Shown here one piece after another: positions 27,883-36,141 of a stretch of 64,000 nt of DNA. The translations under genes and the position numbers were made by a program. This stretch comes from Gaetbulibacter saemankumensis DSM 17032. Its GTDB lineage: Bacteria > Bacteroidota > Bacteroidia > Flavobacteriales > Flavobacteriaceae. Every line of letters starts with the position of its first letter. The stretch's first letter is position 1. The notes beneath the pieces were generated by a model. It saw only the letters and a list, made by a program, of their open reading frames with translations, had not been told where the DNA came from and did no database searches. The stretch lies in contig NZ_KE384430.1 of NCBI RefSeq assembly GCF_000425645.1, positions 793,492 through 857,491 on the forward strand, read 5' to 3'.

Positions 27883-28923
27883 ATGATATTTTATAAAACA
27901 TTAAGTAATTGGTATTCAGATAATAAGCGTGATTTGCCTTGGCGAAGAACTGTCGATCCATATAAAATTTGGTTGTCGGAAATAATTTTGCAGCAAACAC
28001 AAGTGAAGCAAGGATTACCATATTACATGGCATTTTTAGACAAGTTTCCTACAGTTTCTCATCTTGCAGAGGCTGACGAAAGTGAGGTGCTAAAACTGTG
28101 GCAGGGACTAGGGTATTATTCCAGAGCGAGAAATTTACATGCCAGTGCCAAGTATATAGCTTTTGAGTTAGGTGGTAAATTTCCTGATAATTATAATTCT
28201 CTTTTAAAATTAAAAGGCGTTGGTGATTATACGGCTAGTGCCATAGCTTCTATCTGTTTTAATGAAGTGACTGCTGTGGTCGATGGTAATGTATATCGTG
28301 TTCTTGCTCGTTATTTTAATATTGATACCCCTATTAATTCGTCTAAAGGAGCTAAAGAGTTTAAATTATTGGCTCAGGAACTTATAGATAAAAAGGATCC
28401 AGCAAATTTTAATCAGGCCATTATGGAGTTTGGCGCTACTCAATGTAAGCCTCAAAATCCAGATTGTACTTCCTGTCCTTTTCAATCTGGTTGTCTAGCG
28501 TTTAATAAAGGGATTGTAGGAGAGTTACCCGTAAAAATAAAGGCGGCAAAGGCTAAAAGGAAATATTTTAATTTTCTTGTTGTCATATCTAACAATGGAC
28601 AAACAGTTCTTGAAAAAAGAGAAGGTAAAGGTATCTGGGAAAATTTGTATCAGTTTCCTTTAATAGAATCGAAAACAGATTTGGCTTATGAAGATTTAAA
28701 CATTCAGGTAGAGGCCCATCCCGTCTTAAAACATAAATCGTTTGAATTGTCCTTATATAATAAGGATTGCATTATACATAAATTGTCCCATCAGCATTTA
28801 CATACAAGATTTTGGATTGCAAAGTTGGACGATGTTATAGATAATGGTGTTTCAATTAGTAAGATAAATGATTATGCGGTGCCTGTATTAATTGGTAATT
28901 TCATAGAAACGTTCAATTTTTAA
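27883..28923 (+). CDS. mutY: A/G-specific adenine glycosylase MutY
   Basis: This 346-residue glycosylase removes adenine mispaired with 8-oxoguanine. The helix-hairpin-helix LKGVGDYTASAIAS is near residue 112, and the catalytic Asp lies in VVDGNVYRVLARY. The 4Fe-4S cluster ligands have the exact spacing Cys-x6-Cys-x2-Cys-x5-Cys. The C-terminal third is the NUDIX-like 8-oxoG recognition domain. The ATG at 27883 (MIFYKTL) was chosen. Next come ssb, gldE and gldD, an order I recall as common in Flavobacteriia. Confidence 0.96.
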   Translation: MIFYKTLSNWYSDNKRDLPWRRTVDPYKIWLSEIILQQTQVKQGLPYYMAFLDKFPTVSHLAEADESEVLKLWQGLGYYSRARNLHASAKYIAFELGGKFPDNYNSLLKLKGVGDYTASAIASICFNEVTAVVDGNVYRVLARYFNIDTPINSSKGAKEFKLLAQELIDKKDPANFNQAIMEFGATQCKPQNPDCTSCPFQSGCLAFNKGIVGELPVKIKAAKAKRKYFNFLVVISNNGQTVLEKREGKGIWENLYQFPLIESKTDLAYEDLNIQVEAHPVLKHKSFELSLYNKDCIIHKLSHQHLHTRFWIAKLDDVIDNGVSISKINDYAVPVLIGNFIETFNF

Positions 28924-29006
28924 TGAACTCAATAATTAGCAATCATAATTTTTTTATTAATTTTAAAAAAAAGGAATTCAACTTTAATAATTGAGAAGCA
29001 AATGAG

Positions 29007-29014
29007 TAATTTTG
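29007..29014 (+). promoter_or_regulatory. Putative -7 element of ssb
   Basis: TAATTTTG matches TAnnTTTG and lies 23 bases before the ssb ATG at 29038, inside what would otherwise be an N-terminal extension of the frame. Confidence 0.45.
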
Positions 29015-29037
29015 CTTCATTAAAAAACAGAAAAAAT

Positions 29038-29496
29038 ATGTCAGGAACCTTAAATAAAGTAATGTTAATTGGGCATTTAGGCGATGAGGTAAAGATGCAC
29101 TACTTTGAAGGTGGCGGTTGCGTTGGTCGTTTTCCGTTGGCAACAAACGAAACCTATACAAATAAGCAAACAAACGAACGGGTTACCAATACCGAATGGC
29201 ATAACATAGTAGTTCGAAATAAAGGTGCCGAAATTTGCGAGAAATACTTAAGTAAAGGAGATAAGGTGTATATTGAAGGTCGATTAAAAACTAGAAAATG
29301 GCAGGACGAAAGTGGAAATGAACGCTATTCGACCGAAGTTCAGTGTACCGATTTCACTTTTTTAACTACTAAAAAAGAAAGTGAAGGCAATGCTAGTGCT
29401 GCGCAACAACAACCCACTGTGGCCACTAAAGTAGAAACTAAATCTGAGGCTTCTTTAGATGCTGTTGATGATGATAATGATGATCTCCCTTTTTAA
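29038..29496 (+). CDS. ssb: Single-stranded DNA-binding protein
   Basis: This 152-residue SSB has the OB-fold N-terminal domain (MSGTLNKVMLIGHLGDEV, then YIEGRLKTRKWQDESG), a short Gln/Ala linker and the acidic C-terminal tip ending DDLPF used to recruit repair and replication proteins. The start is the ATG at 29038; an upstream ATG at 29002 would add 12 residues that overlap a promoter-like element. It lies between mutY and gldE. Confidence 0.96.
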   Translation: MSGTLNKVMLIGHLGDEVKMHYFEGGGCVGRFPLATNETYTNKQTNERVTNTEWHNIVVRNKGAEICEKYLSKGDKVYIEGRLKTRKWQDESGNERYSTEVQCTDFTFLTTKKESEGNASAAQQQPTVATKVETKSEASLDAVDDDNDDLPF

Positions 29497-29544
29497 TAAT
29501 CAATAGCTTTTAAAAGCTAGAATGTTTAACTAAATCGATAGTAC

Positions 29545-30861
29545 TTGGATCCCGACCCCGCGAGTTTTATGAGTTTAATTTTAGCAGTTGATTATTCAAT
29601 TGTTATTGGTGTTGTTCTACTATTTTTATTACTTTTTTGTTCTGCCCTGATTTCTGGGGCTGAAGTTGCTTTGTTTTCATTAAGTAGAAATGATATAGAC
29701 GCTGGATTAGAGCAGAAATCTAGGCAAATTCAAATTATTTCAAAATTATTAGAAAGACCTAAAAAGCTATTAGCAACCATTTTGGTAGCGAATAATTTTA
29801 TAAACATAGCAATTGTAATTCTGTTTGCTTTTTTGAGCAGTGATTTATTTACTGGAATTTCTTCACCAGTAGTGAAATTTATAATTGAAGTTGTAGTTAT
29901 TACTTTCTTAATTTTATTGTTTGGTGAGATTTTACCCAAGATTTATGCTAGTAGGAATAATTTGAAGTTTGCTACTTTTATGGCTTATCCACTTCGGGTT
30001 TTAGATATTGTATTTTCGCCTTTAAGCCTGCCTATGCGTAGTGTTACGTTAACCATACATAATAAACTAGGTAAGCAAAAGTCCAATTTAAGTGTTGATC
30101 AGTTATCTCAAGCTTTGGAATTGACAAGTGAGGAAGATACCACCAAAGAAGAACATAAAATTCTTCGGGGTATTGTGTCGTTTGGGAATACCGATACTAA
30201 GCAAGTTATGAGTCCGAGGATAGATATATTCGCTATCAATATCGAACAAAAATTTCAGGAAATTATTCCTGAAATTATTAAAAATGGTTATTCACGTATT
30301 CCGGTATATCGTGATAATATTGATACTATCGAAGGTGTTCTGTATGTTAAAGATTTACTGCCATATTTAGATAGAAAACAATTTGACTGGACCACATTGA
30401 TTAGAGAGCCATTTTTTGTTCCTGAGAACAAAAAGCTGGATGATTTAATGGCAGAGTTTCAGGAGAAAAAAGTGCATTTAGCCGTTGTTGTAGATGAATA
30501 CGGAGGGACTTCTGGTATTATTGCTTTGGAAGATATTATCGAGGAAATTGTTGGTGATATTAGCGATGAATTTGATGATGAAGATTTGACCTATTCTAAA
30601 CTCGATGAACATAATTATGTGTTCGAGGGTAAAACGGCTCTAAAGGACTTTTATAAAATTATCCGAATGGAGGATGAATCTGTTTTTGAGGATAATAAGG
30701 GTGAAGCTGAAACTATTGCTGGTTTTGTTTTAGAGATTTCAGGTAGTTTTCCAAAGTTGAATAGTAAAATAAATTTTAAAAATTTCGTTTTTAAAATTGA
30801 AGCCTTAGATAAAAAGCGTATAAAACTTATAAAATTCACCATTCTTGATGAAGCTGTATAA
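29545..30861 (+). CDS. gldE: Gliding motility-associated protein GldE (CNNM/CorC family)
   Basis: This 438-residue membrane protein has an N-terminal DUF21 domain with about four helices (VIGVVLLFLLLFCSALISGAEVALFSL), two CBS domains in the middle (PRIDIFAINIE to VVDEYGGTSGIIALEDIIEEIVGDI) and a CorC/HlyC C-terminal domain. GldE is associated with GldD in flavobacterial gliding. The frame starts at a TTG encoding the DPDP sequence that I recall as conserved at GldE N-termini; the first ATG is eight codons later (29569). It overlaps gldD by 14 bases. Confidence 0.93.
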   Translation: MDPDPASFMSLILAVDYSIVIGVVLLFLLLFCSALISGAEVALFSLSRNDIDAGLEQKSRQIQIISKLLERPKKLLATILVANNFINIAIVILFAFLSSDLFTGISSPVVKFIIEVVVITFLILLFGEILPKIYASRNNLKFATFMAYPLRVLDIVFSPLSLPMRSVTLTIHNKLGKQKSNLSVDQLSQALELTSEEDTTKEEHKILRGIVSFGNTDTKQVMSPRIDIFAINIEQKFQEIIPEIIKNGYSRIPVYRDNIDTIEGVLYVKDLLPYLDRKQFDWTTLIREPFFVPENKKLDDLMAEFQEKKVHLAVVVDEYGGTSGIIALEDIIEEIVGDISDEFDDEDLTYSKLDEHNYVFEGKTALKDFYKIIRMEDESVFEDNKGEAETIAGFVLEISGSFPKLNSKINFKNFVFKIEALDKKRIKLIKFTILDEAV

Positions 30862-31432
30862 TCTTTTTTTGTTAGCAATAGTTTTGTTTTGTTTATCCTG
30901 CGGAGAAGATTATTTGCCTAAGCCAAAAGCGTATTTACGGTTAGATTATCCGCAGGCGAGTTATGAAACATCAAATTTGGATTTGCCCTTTACTTTTGAA
31001 AAAAATCAATTAGCAAGCAATGTAAGCTCAAAAAAGCTGAAGTCAGCTACCCCGAGTTATGGCGTTAATTTAGATTATCCAGCCTTAAAAGGCACCTTGT
31101 TTTTAACCTATAAATCGGTTGAAGGTAATAAGGAGAATTTAATTAAGTATTTTAGAGATGCTCAGAAATTTACTTTGGAGCATACGGTTAAAGCCGATGA
31201 GATTCCAGTGTATCCTTTTGAAAGTAAGCAACATAAAGTATATGGTGTATTATCTGAAGTTAAAGGGGATGTTGCTTCACCCGTGCAGTTCTACGTTACG
31301 GATAGTGTTCAGCACTTTTTAACAGGCTCGTTATATTTCAGAGCAAAACCAAATTACGATTCTATATTGCCTGCTGTGAATTATATCCAGAAAGATATTA
31401 AGCACATGATGGAAACTTTACAATGGAAATAA
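30848..31432 (+). CDS. gldD: Gliding motility lipoprotein GldD
   Basis: This 194-residue lipoprotein has a signal ending LFCLSC and the GldD opening DYLPKPKAYLRLDYP. GldD is one of the Gld proteins needed for gliding in Flavobacterium johnsoniae. The ATG at 30848 is inside the end of gldE, implying translational coupling. A terminator follows the stop directly. No catalytic motif is visible, consistent with a structural or accessory role. Confidence 0.95.
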   Translation: MKLYNLFLLAIVLFCLSCGEDYLPKPKAYLRLDYPQASYETSNLDLPFTFEKNQLASNVSSKKLKSATPSYGVNLDYPALKGTLFLTYKSVEGNKENLIKYFRDAQKFTLEHTVKADEIPVYPFESKQHKVYGVLSEVKGDVASPVQFYVTDSVQHFLTGSLYFRAKPNYDSILPAVNYIQKDIKHMMETLQWK

Positions 31433-31463
31433 AAAAAGCCTCTCAAAAGGAGAAGCTTTTTTT
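31431..31463. terminator. Bidirectional terminator after gldD
   Basis: AAAAAAAGCCTCTC and GGAGAAGCTTTTTTT form a hairpin with one mismatch between the convergent gldD and HMA-lipoprotein genes. T runs are present on both strands. Confidence 0.88.
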
Positions 31464-31482
31464 ATTATTTAGCAGACAATAT

Positions 31483-31986
31483 TTAAGCTTCTTTAGCACA
31501 GCAGGCTTTGGTGCAATCTTCAGCACAGGCCATTTTTTCTGCTTCCGTTTTATTTTTGCAACATGCTTTTTCACAATTAGCGTCGCATTGTTTTTTAGCA
31601 TCGTTAGTTGAAAACGCCTCTACCGTTTTCATATTGGTTACTTTGTAAACATCGGCAACATTCGATACAGTTTCAACTAAACTTGCAGGCGTTACTTTAG
31701 CGTTATCGTACTCTACCATAGCTAATTTTTTATCAAAATCAACTACAGACGATTTTACACCCTCCATACCAGCAATTTTCTTTTCAATGGTTTTAGCGCA
31801 CCCCATAGCGCAGGTCATACCTTCAATGGTAAACTCAGCTTTAGCATAAGTAGCATTGGGGTCTAAAGTTTTAATATTATCACTTTCAATAGCAATAGTT
31901 TTAACTTCTGGCACAGATTTATCTTTGCAGCTAAAAGTTAAAGTAAGTACCAAGACTAATGGAATTATGTTTTTTAAAGTCTTCAT
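31483..31986 (-). CDS. Heavy-metal-associated (HMA) lipoprotein with Cys-rich tail
   Basis: This 167-residue protein has a lipobox (LTLTFSC) followed by an HMA fold domain with the metal motif GMTCAMGC, which has one residue more than the usual GMTCxxC. The C-terminus carries two copies of a Cys-x3-Cys-x3-Cys-Cys pattern, eight cysteines in about 30 residues. It is probably an envelope metal-binding protein, perhaps for copper or another soft metal. The start is the ATG at 31986; an upstream TTG would add three residues. It is transcribed toward gldD. Confidence 0.88.
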   Translation of the reverse strand: MKTLKNIIPLVLVLTLTFSCKDKSVPEVKTIAIESDNIKTLDPNATYAKAEFTIEGMTCAMGCAKTIEKKIAGMEGVKSSVVDFDKKLAMVEYDNAKVTPASLVETVSNVADVYKVTNMKTVEAFSTNDAKKQCDANCEKACCKNKTEAEKMACAEDCTKACCAKEA

Positions 31987-32157
31987 GATGTTCAATGTAA
32001 TGTTTTCGCAAAAATAATAAATAATAATGGTCTATTTCAATTAAAATGAAAGCTTTAATTGTACCTGTTGTATTCTTAAATCCACAAAAAGATGATTGAA
32101 AATTATTTTTTTAGTTAATTTTTCACGAAATTTAAAAGAATAAATAAAATTATACCC

Positions 32158-32586
32158 ATGAAAAGAATATCATTACCCATTCGGTTTGGCCTTGTTACAA
32201 GTGCGGTATTAATTGCGTATTTTTTAATATTGGCTCTTTTTCACATGAATACCAATCCGGTTTACAGCTTTTTTAATGCAGTTATCACGGCCTTTGGAAT
32301 TTATGAAGCTGTACGATTAAGTAAGCTGCAAAGCCCTGATTCGTTTTCATATGGTAATGGATTTAAGACAGGGGTAATTACAGGTTTTGTAGCAGCTATT
32401 TTATTTACTTTTTTCTTCTTGTTTTATGCTACCGAAGTAAATAATAGTTTTCTTCCGGAGATGTTAGAGGTAATCCACGGTGGGTTTAATGCTGATATTG
32501 GTATGGTAACCTTTGTGGTGCTTATTATGGGGCTCGCAACAACAGTAATTGCGACTTTAACCGTTATGCAGATGTTTAAAAAATAA
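32158..32586 (+). CDS. DUF4199 membrane protein
   Basis: This 142-residue protein has four predicted transmembrane helices and the layout of the Bacteroidota DUF4199 family, including an FSYGNGFKTGVITG segment between the second and third helices. Its function is unknown. It stands alone between the HMA gene and the L21 promoter. Confidence 0.85.
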   Translation: MKRISLPIRFGLVTSAVLIAYFLILALFHMNTNPVYSFFNAVITAFGIYEAVRLSKLQSPDSFSYGNGFKTGVITGFVAAILFTFFFLFYATEVNNSFLPEMLEVIHGGFNADIGMVTFVVLIMGLATTVIATLTVMQMFKK

Positions 32587-32613
32587 AAAAATCCGTATTT
32601 TAAAATATATCGT

Positions 32614-32643
32614 TTGTAAATTAATTAATTAGCAGTATATTTG
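32614..32643 (+). promoter_or_regulatory. Bacteroidota-type promoter of rplU-rpmA
   Basis: TTG at 32614-32616 and TATATTTG at 32636-32643 are separated by 19 bases, the textbook spacing. The L21 ATG is 43 bases after the -7 box. Confidence 0.85.
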
Positions 32644-32685
32644 CACTCATTTTTTGAACAAAATTAATTAATAAAACGTTACGCT

Positions 32686-33186
32686 ATGTACGCAATTGTA
32701 GAGATAGCAGGGCAGCAATTTAAAGTTGCTAAAGACCAAAAGGTTTACGTAAACCGTTTACAAGTAGAAGAAGGAGAAGCTGTTGCTTTCGATAATGTTC
32801 TTCTTGTTGCAGATGGTGAGAATGTAACTGTTGGCGCCCCGGCTATAGATGGAGCTCAAGTAGGAGCAAAAGTCTTAAAACACCTTAAAGGTGATAAAGT
32901 TATAGTTTTCAAAAAGAAAAGACGTAAAGGTTACCGTGTGAAAAACGGTCATCGTCAAGCTTTAACTGAAATCGTAATTGAAAACATTGCTGCTTCTGGA
33001 GCTAAGAAAGCTGCACCAGCAAAAGCAGAGAAAAAAGTAGAAACTAAAACTGAAGCTCCTAAGGCTGAGGCTTCTCAAGATTTAAGCAAATTAACAGTTG
33101 CTGAATTAAAAGAGATGGCAAAAGCAAAAGGTATTGAAGGAATTTCTTCAATGAAAAAGGCTGATTTAATTGCTGCTTTAAGTTAA
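32686..33186 (+). CDS. rplU: 50S ribosomal protein bL21 with Rho_N-like C-terminal extension
   Basis: Residues 1 to about 102 are a standard L21 (MYAIVEIAGQQFKVAKDQKV, then KRRKGYRVKNGHRQALTEI). A Lys/Ala/Glu-rich linker follows, and the last 35 residues (LTVAELKEMAKAKGIEG, MKKADLIAAL) match the Rho N-terminal/SAP-like helical motif. The full length is 166 residues compared with about 100 in E. coli. L21 binds 23S rRNA; the extra domain may bind nucleic acid or a partner at the ribosome surface. It heads an rplU-rpmA operon with a strong promoter and a terminator. Confidence 0.96.
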   Translation: MYAIVEIAGQQFKVAKDQKVYVNRLQVEEGEAVAFDNVLLVADGENVTVGAPAIDGAQVGAKVLKHLKGDKVIVFKKKRRKGYRVKNGHRQALTEIVIENIAASGAKKAAPAKAEKKVETKTEAPKAEASQDLSKLTVAELKEMAKAKGIEGISSMKKADLIAALS

Positions 33187-33211
33187 TTTTAAAATCTAAA
33201 ATCGAAATAAA

Positions 33212-33472
33212 ATGGCACATAAAAAAGGAGTCGGAAGTTCGAAAAACGGTAGAGAATCAGAATCGAAACGCTTAGGTGTTAAGATTTTTGGTGGTCAGGC
33301 TGCATTAGCAGGTAACATTATCGTAAGACAACGCGGTAATACACATCACCCTGGTGAAAATGTATACCAAGGAAAAGATCATACTTTACATGCTCAAGTT
33401 GATGGTCTTGTAAAGTTTACTAAGAAAAAAGATAACAAATCTTACGTTTCTATCGAGCCTTTCGAAGCTTAA
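33212..33472 (+). CDS. rpmA: 50S ribosomal protein bL27
   Basis: This 86-residue protein is L27, beginning with the conserved [23 protein letters not shown] and containing [26 protein letters not shown]-type sequence. It lies near the peptidyl transferase centre. There is no cleavable N-terminal extension of the Firmicutes kind. It follows rplU by 25 bases. Confidence 0.98.
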   Translation: MAHKKGVGSSKNGRESESKRLGVKIFGGQAALAGNIIVRQRGNTHHPGENVYQGKDHTLHAQVDGLVKFTKKKDNKSYVSIEPFEA

Positions 33473-33503
33473 GAAACTATTTTCTTAATAGAATAATTTT
33501 AAA

Positions 33504-33534
33504 AGCTCATCCTATTTTTAGGGTGAGTTTTTGT
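33504..33534 (+). terminator. Terminator of rplU-rpmA
   Basis: CTCATCCT and AGGGTGAG, with one wobble pair, close around a T-rich loop and are followed by T residues. Confidence 0.85.
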
Positions 33535-33674
33535 TTTTATAATAGTTTAAGATTATTTTTTAATTTCAAATTGATTAGGCTTTTACTATAAAGGGGGTTT
33601 TATATGTTGATTTTTAATGAATTAATATGTAAATTGAAGTCATGTACTGAACAAACTTTTTAAACTTCGACATT

Positions 33675-33947
33675 ATGCAATTCCCATTTAGATCTGAAAT
33701 TAGAAATTCCCCCTGCCACCCAACGATTAAAATTTATTTAAGCGATGAATCTTTGGACGATAAAGTCAGAGATTATTTAATTCGATTTAATGAGATTGAA
33801 TCTATCGAAATAAGAGAAAGTGTTGAACGTAATCGTGCCGATGAGAATATTACTATTTTCCTAAAAAATGATGTTGATATTATGAAAATGAAATCGACCA
33901 TAGACTCCAGTTTATGGTGGTATTTTGAAAAGGAAGTTGTTGATTAA
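33675..33947 (+). CDS. Hypothetical 90-residue protein
   Basis: I do not recognise this protein. It is soluble and acidic, with a predicted alternation of strand and helix (TIKIYLSD, DDKVRDYLIRF, SIEIRES, NITIFLKND, MKMKSTIDSSLWWYF) that would suit a small alpha-beta fold. It has no signal peptide, and its cysteine is not in a motif. Codon use looks like the neighbours. It stands alone, 200 bases after the L27 terminator region and before a long palindrome. Confidence 0.6.
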   Translation: MQFPFRSEIRNSPCHPTIKIYLSDESLDDKVRDYLIRFNEIESIEIRESVERNRADENITIFLKNDVDIMKMKSTIDSSLWWYFEKEVVD

Positions 33948-33984
33948 TGTATTGTTATCCGTATTTAAATAGCGTTCTGAATTA

Positions 33985-34038
33985 GAATAAAAAAAGTAAC
34001 CCCATGTATACGTATACATGGGGTTACTTTTTTTATTC
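33985..34038. terminator. Perfect 54-base palindrome, bidirectional terminator
   Basis: The sequence is a perfect palindrome: 27 bases on each side of the centre at 34011/34012, with arms containing GTAACCCCATGTATAC and an A tract outside. It has no unpaired loop in the DNA. It sits between the hypothetical gene and ahcY, which converge, and ends in poly-T on both strands, so it should terminate both. Confidence 0.9.
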
Positions 34039-34065
34039 AACTGATGATATTAAATCAATATGCTT

Positions 34066-35382
34066 TTAATATCGGTAATGCTCAGGTTTGAATGGGCCAT
34101 CAACCGTTACACCAATATATTTTGCCTGTTCTTCTTTTAATTCTGTAAGCTCAACACCAATCTTTGCTAAGTGTAATTTTGCTACTTTCTCATCTAAATG
34201 CTTAGGTAGCATATAAACGTTGTTTTCATAAGCTTCAGAGTTGTTCCAAAGTTCAATCTGGGCCAAGGTTTGATTTGTAAATGAGTTACTCATTACAAAA
34301 CTAGGGTGACCAGTAGCACAACCAAGGTTCACTAAACGCCCTTCAGCAAGAATAATGATATCATTGCCATCTATAGTATATTTATCTACTTGAGGTTTGA
34401 TGGTGTTTTTAGTGTTGCCATAGTTTTCATTTAACCAAGCCATCTGAATTTCGTTATCGAAATGTCCGATGTTACAAACAATAGTTTTGTCTTTCATTGC
34501 TTTAAAGTGCTCAGCTCTAACAATGTCTTTGTTTCCGGTTGTTGTAATTACAATATCGGCATTACCTACAACAGTTTCTAATTTTTTAACTTCAAAACCA
34601 TCCATGGCAGCCTGTAAAGCACAAATAGGATCTATTTCAGTAACTGTTACAATGCTTCCTGCACCTTTAAAAGAAGCTGCTGTACCTTTACCAACATCTC
34701 CATAACCACATACAACTACTCGTTTACCAGCAAGCATGACATCAGTGGCGCGACGAATGGCATCAACGGCGCTTTCTCTACATCCATATTTGTTATCAAA
34801 TTTAGATTTTGTTACAGAGTCGTTCACGTTAATTGCGGGCATTGGTAAAGTACCATTTTTTACACGCTCGTAAAGTCTGTGAACGCCAGTAGTAGTTTCT
34901 TCAGATAAACCTTTAATTCCAGCAGCTAATTCAGGGTATTTATCTAATACCATATTAGTTAAGTCGCCACCGTCGTCAAGAATCATGTTTAAAGGCTTTC
35001 TATCTTCTCCAAAGAATAAAGTTTGTTCAATACACCAGTCAAATTCTTCTTCGGTCATATCTTTCCAGGCATAAACAGCAGTGCCTGCATCAGCTATAGC
35101 AGCGGCAGCTTGATCTTGAGTTGAAAAGATATTACAAGAACTCCAAGTTACTTCTGCACCTAAAGCTTGTAAAGTTTCAATTAAAACGGCTGTTTGAATG
35201 GTCATGTGTAAACATCCCGCAATTCTAGCACCTTTTAAAGGTTGAGATTCTTTGTATTCTTCACGCAGACTCATTAAACCAGGCATTTCAGCCTCAGCCA
35301 ATTCTATTTCTTTACGTCCCCAAGCAGCGAGCGACATGTCTTTTACTTTGTTAGCTACGTAAGGAATTGTTTTTGTACTCAT
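34066..35382 (-). CDS. ahcY: Adenosylhomocysteinase (S-adenosylhomocysteine hydrolase)
   Basis: This 438-residue enzyme reversibly splits S-adenosylhomocysteine to adenosine and homocysteine, clearing the product inhibitor of methyltransferases. The NAD-binding [18 protein letters not shown] lies at about residue 220, and the substrate residues are in [20 protein letters not shown] and [15 protein letters not shown]. The C-terminus ends PFKPEHYRY, which contributes to the neighbouring active site in the tetramer. It is monocistronic. Confidence 0.98.
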   Translation of the reverse strand: MSTKTIPYVANKVKDMSLAAWGRKEIELAEAEMPGLMSLREEYKESQPLKGARIAGCLHMTIQTAVLIETLQALGAEVTWSSCNIFSTQDQAAAAIADAGTAVYAWKDMTEEEFDWCIEQTLFFGEDRKPLNMILDDGGDLTNMVLDKYPELAAGIKGLSEETTTGVHRLYERVKNGTLPMPAINVNDSVTKSKFDNKYGCRESAVDAIRRATDVMLAGKRVVVCGYGDVGKGTAASFKGAGSIVTVTEIDPICALQAAMDGFEVKKLETVVGNADIVITTTGNKDIVRAEHFKAMKDKTIVCNIGHFDNEIQMAWLNENYGNTKNTIKPQVDKYTIDGNDIIILAEGRLVNLGCATGHPSFVMSNSFTNQTLAQIELWNNSEAYENNVYMLPKHLDEKVAKLHLAKIGVELTELKEEQAKYIGVTVDGPFKPEHYRY

Positions 35383-35514
35383 ATTGATTTATCTTTTTTT
35401 TTTGTTTGAAATAAACATGCTTGTCATTAAAACTTAAATAGTTAAATTCGCTTGAATTAATGTTTACTTTGCCAACGGCGCTGCAAAGATAACTATAACT
35501 TTTAGAATATTTAA

Positions 35515-36141
35515 ATGCCTCTCTATAAAACCATTAATCCAAATTTACAAACAACGGTAAAAATCTGGAAGATAACAGAATCCTTCGATGAATTAATAGA
35601 GCCTATTTGTTTAAAACCGGAAAGCTCTGTCCGAGTTTTGGGAATGAAAAGTGAGATACATCGGCGAGGGTTTTTAAGTGTAAGGCATTTATTAGCCGAG
35701 TTTGGGTATACCGATACGGATTTATTTTATGATGAAAACGGAAAACCCCATTTAAAGGATGGAAAACATATTTCGATAACCCATTCGTTTAATTTTTCCG
35801 CGGTTATAGTAAGTACTCAAAAGATTGGTATTGATATTGAAAAGCAACGTGATAAAATTAAGTTGATTGCGAATAAATTTATTGATTACGAGTTTAAATA
35901 TTTAAATGAAAATTCCAACGATTATATCAACAAACTTACGGTTATATGGTGTGTGAAAGAATCACTTTTTAAACTTTTTGCAACACCGGGATTGAGTTTT
36001 AAAAATCATTGTTTAATGATTCCTGTTTCAGATAACGAATTGAAAACGGTGGCCTGGATAGATTACAAAGATTTTAAGGGCCGATATAATGTTGAGTTTT
36101 TAGAATTTGAAGGTTTTACTTGTGCTTATGCTATGTCTTAG
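35515..36141 (+). CDS. 4'-phosphopantetheinyl transferase (Sfp/AcpS superfamily)
   Basis: This 208-residue protein has the Sfp-type signature: ISITHSFNFSAVIVS, GIDIEKQRDKI (metal Asp/Glu) and WCVKESLFKLF (second metal Glu and catalytic Lys). It transfers phosphopantetheine from CoA to a carrier protein. The acceptor is unknown; a fatty-acid or polyketide ACP is likely. Its stop codon directly abuts the next ATG, so the two genes are translated together. Confidence 0.9.
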   Translation: MPLYKTINPNLQTTVKIWKITESFDELIEPICLKPESSVRVLGMKSEIHRRGFLSVRHLLAEFGYTDTDLFYDENGKPHLKDGKHISITHSFNFSAVIVSTQKIGIDIEKQRDKIKLIANKFIDYEFKYLNENSNDYINKLTVIWCVKESLFKLFATPGLSFKNHCLMIPVSDNELKTVAWIDYKDFKGRYNVEFLEFEGFTCAYAMS

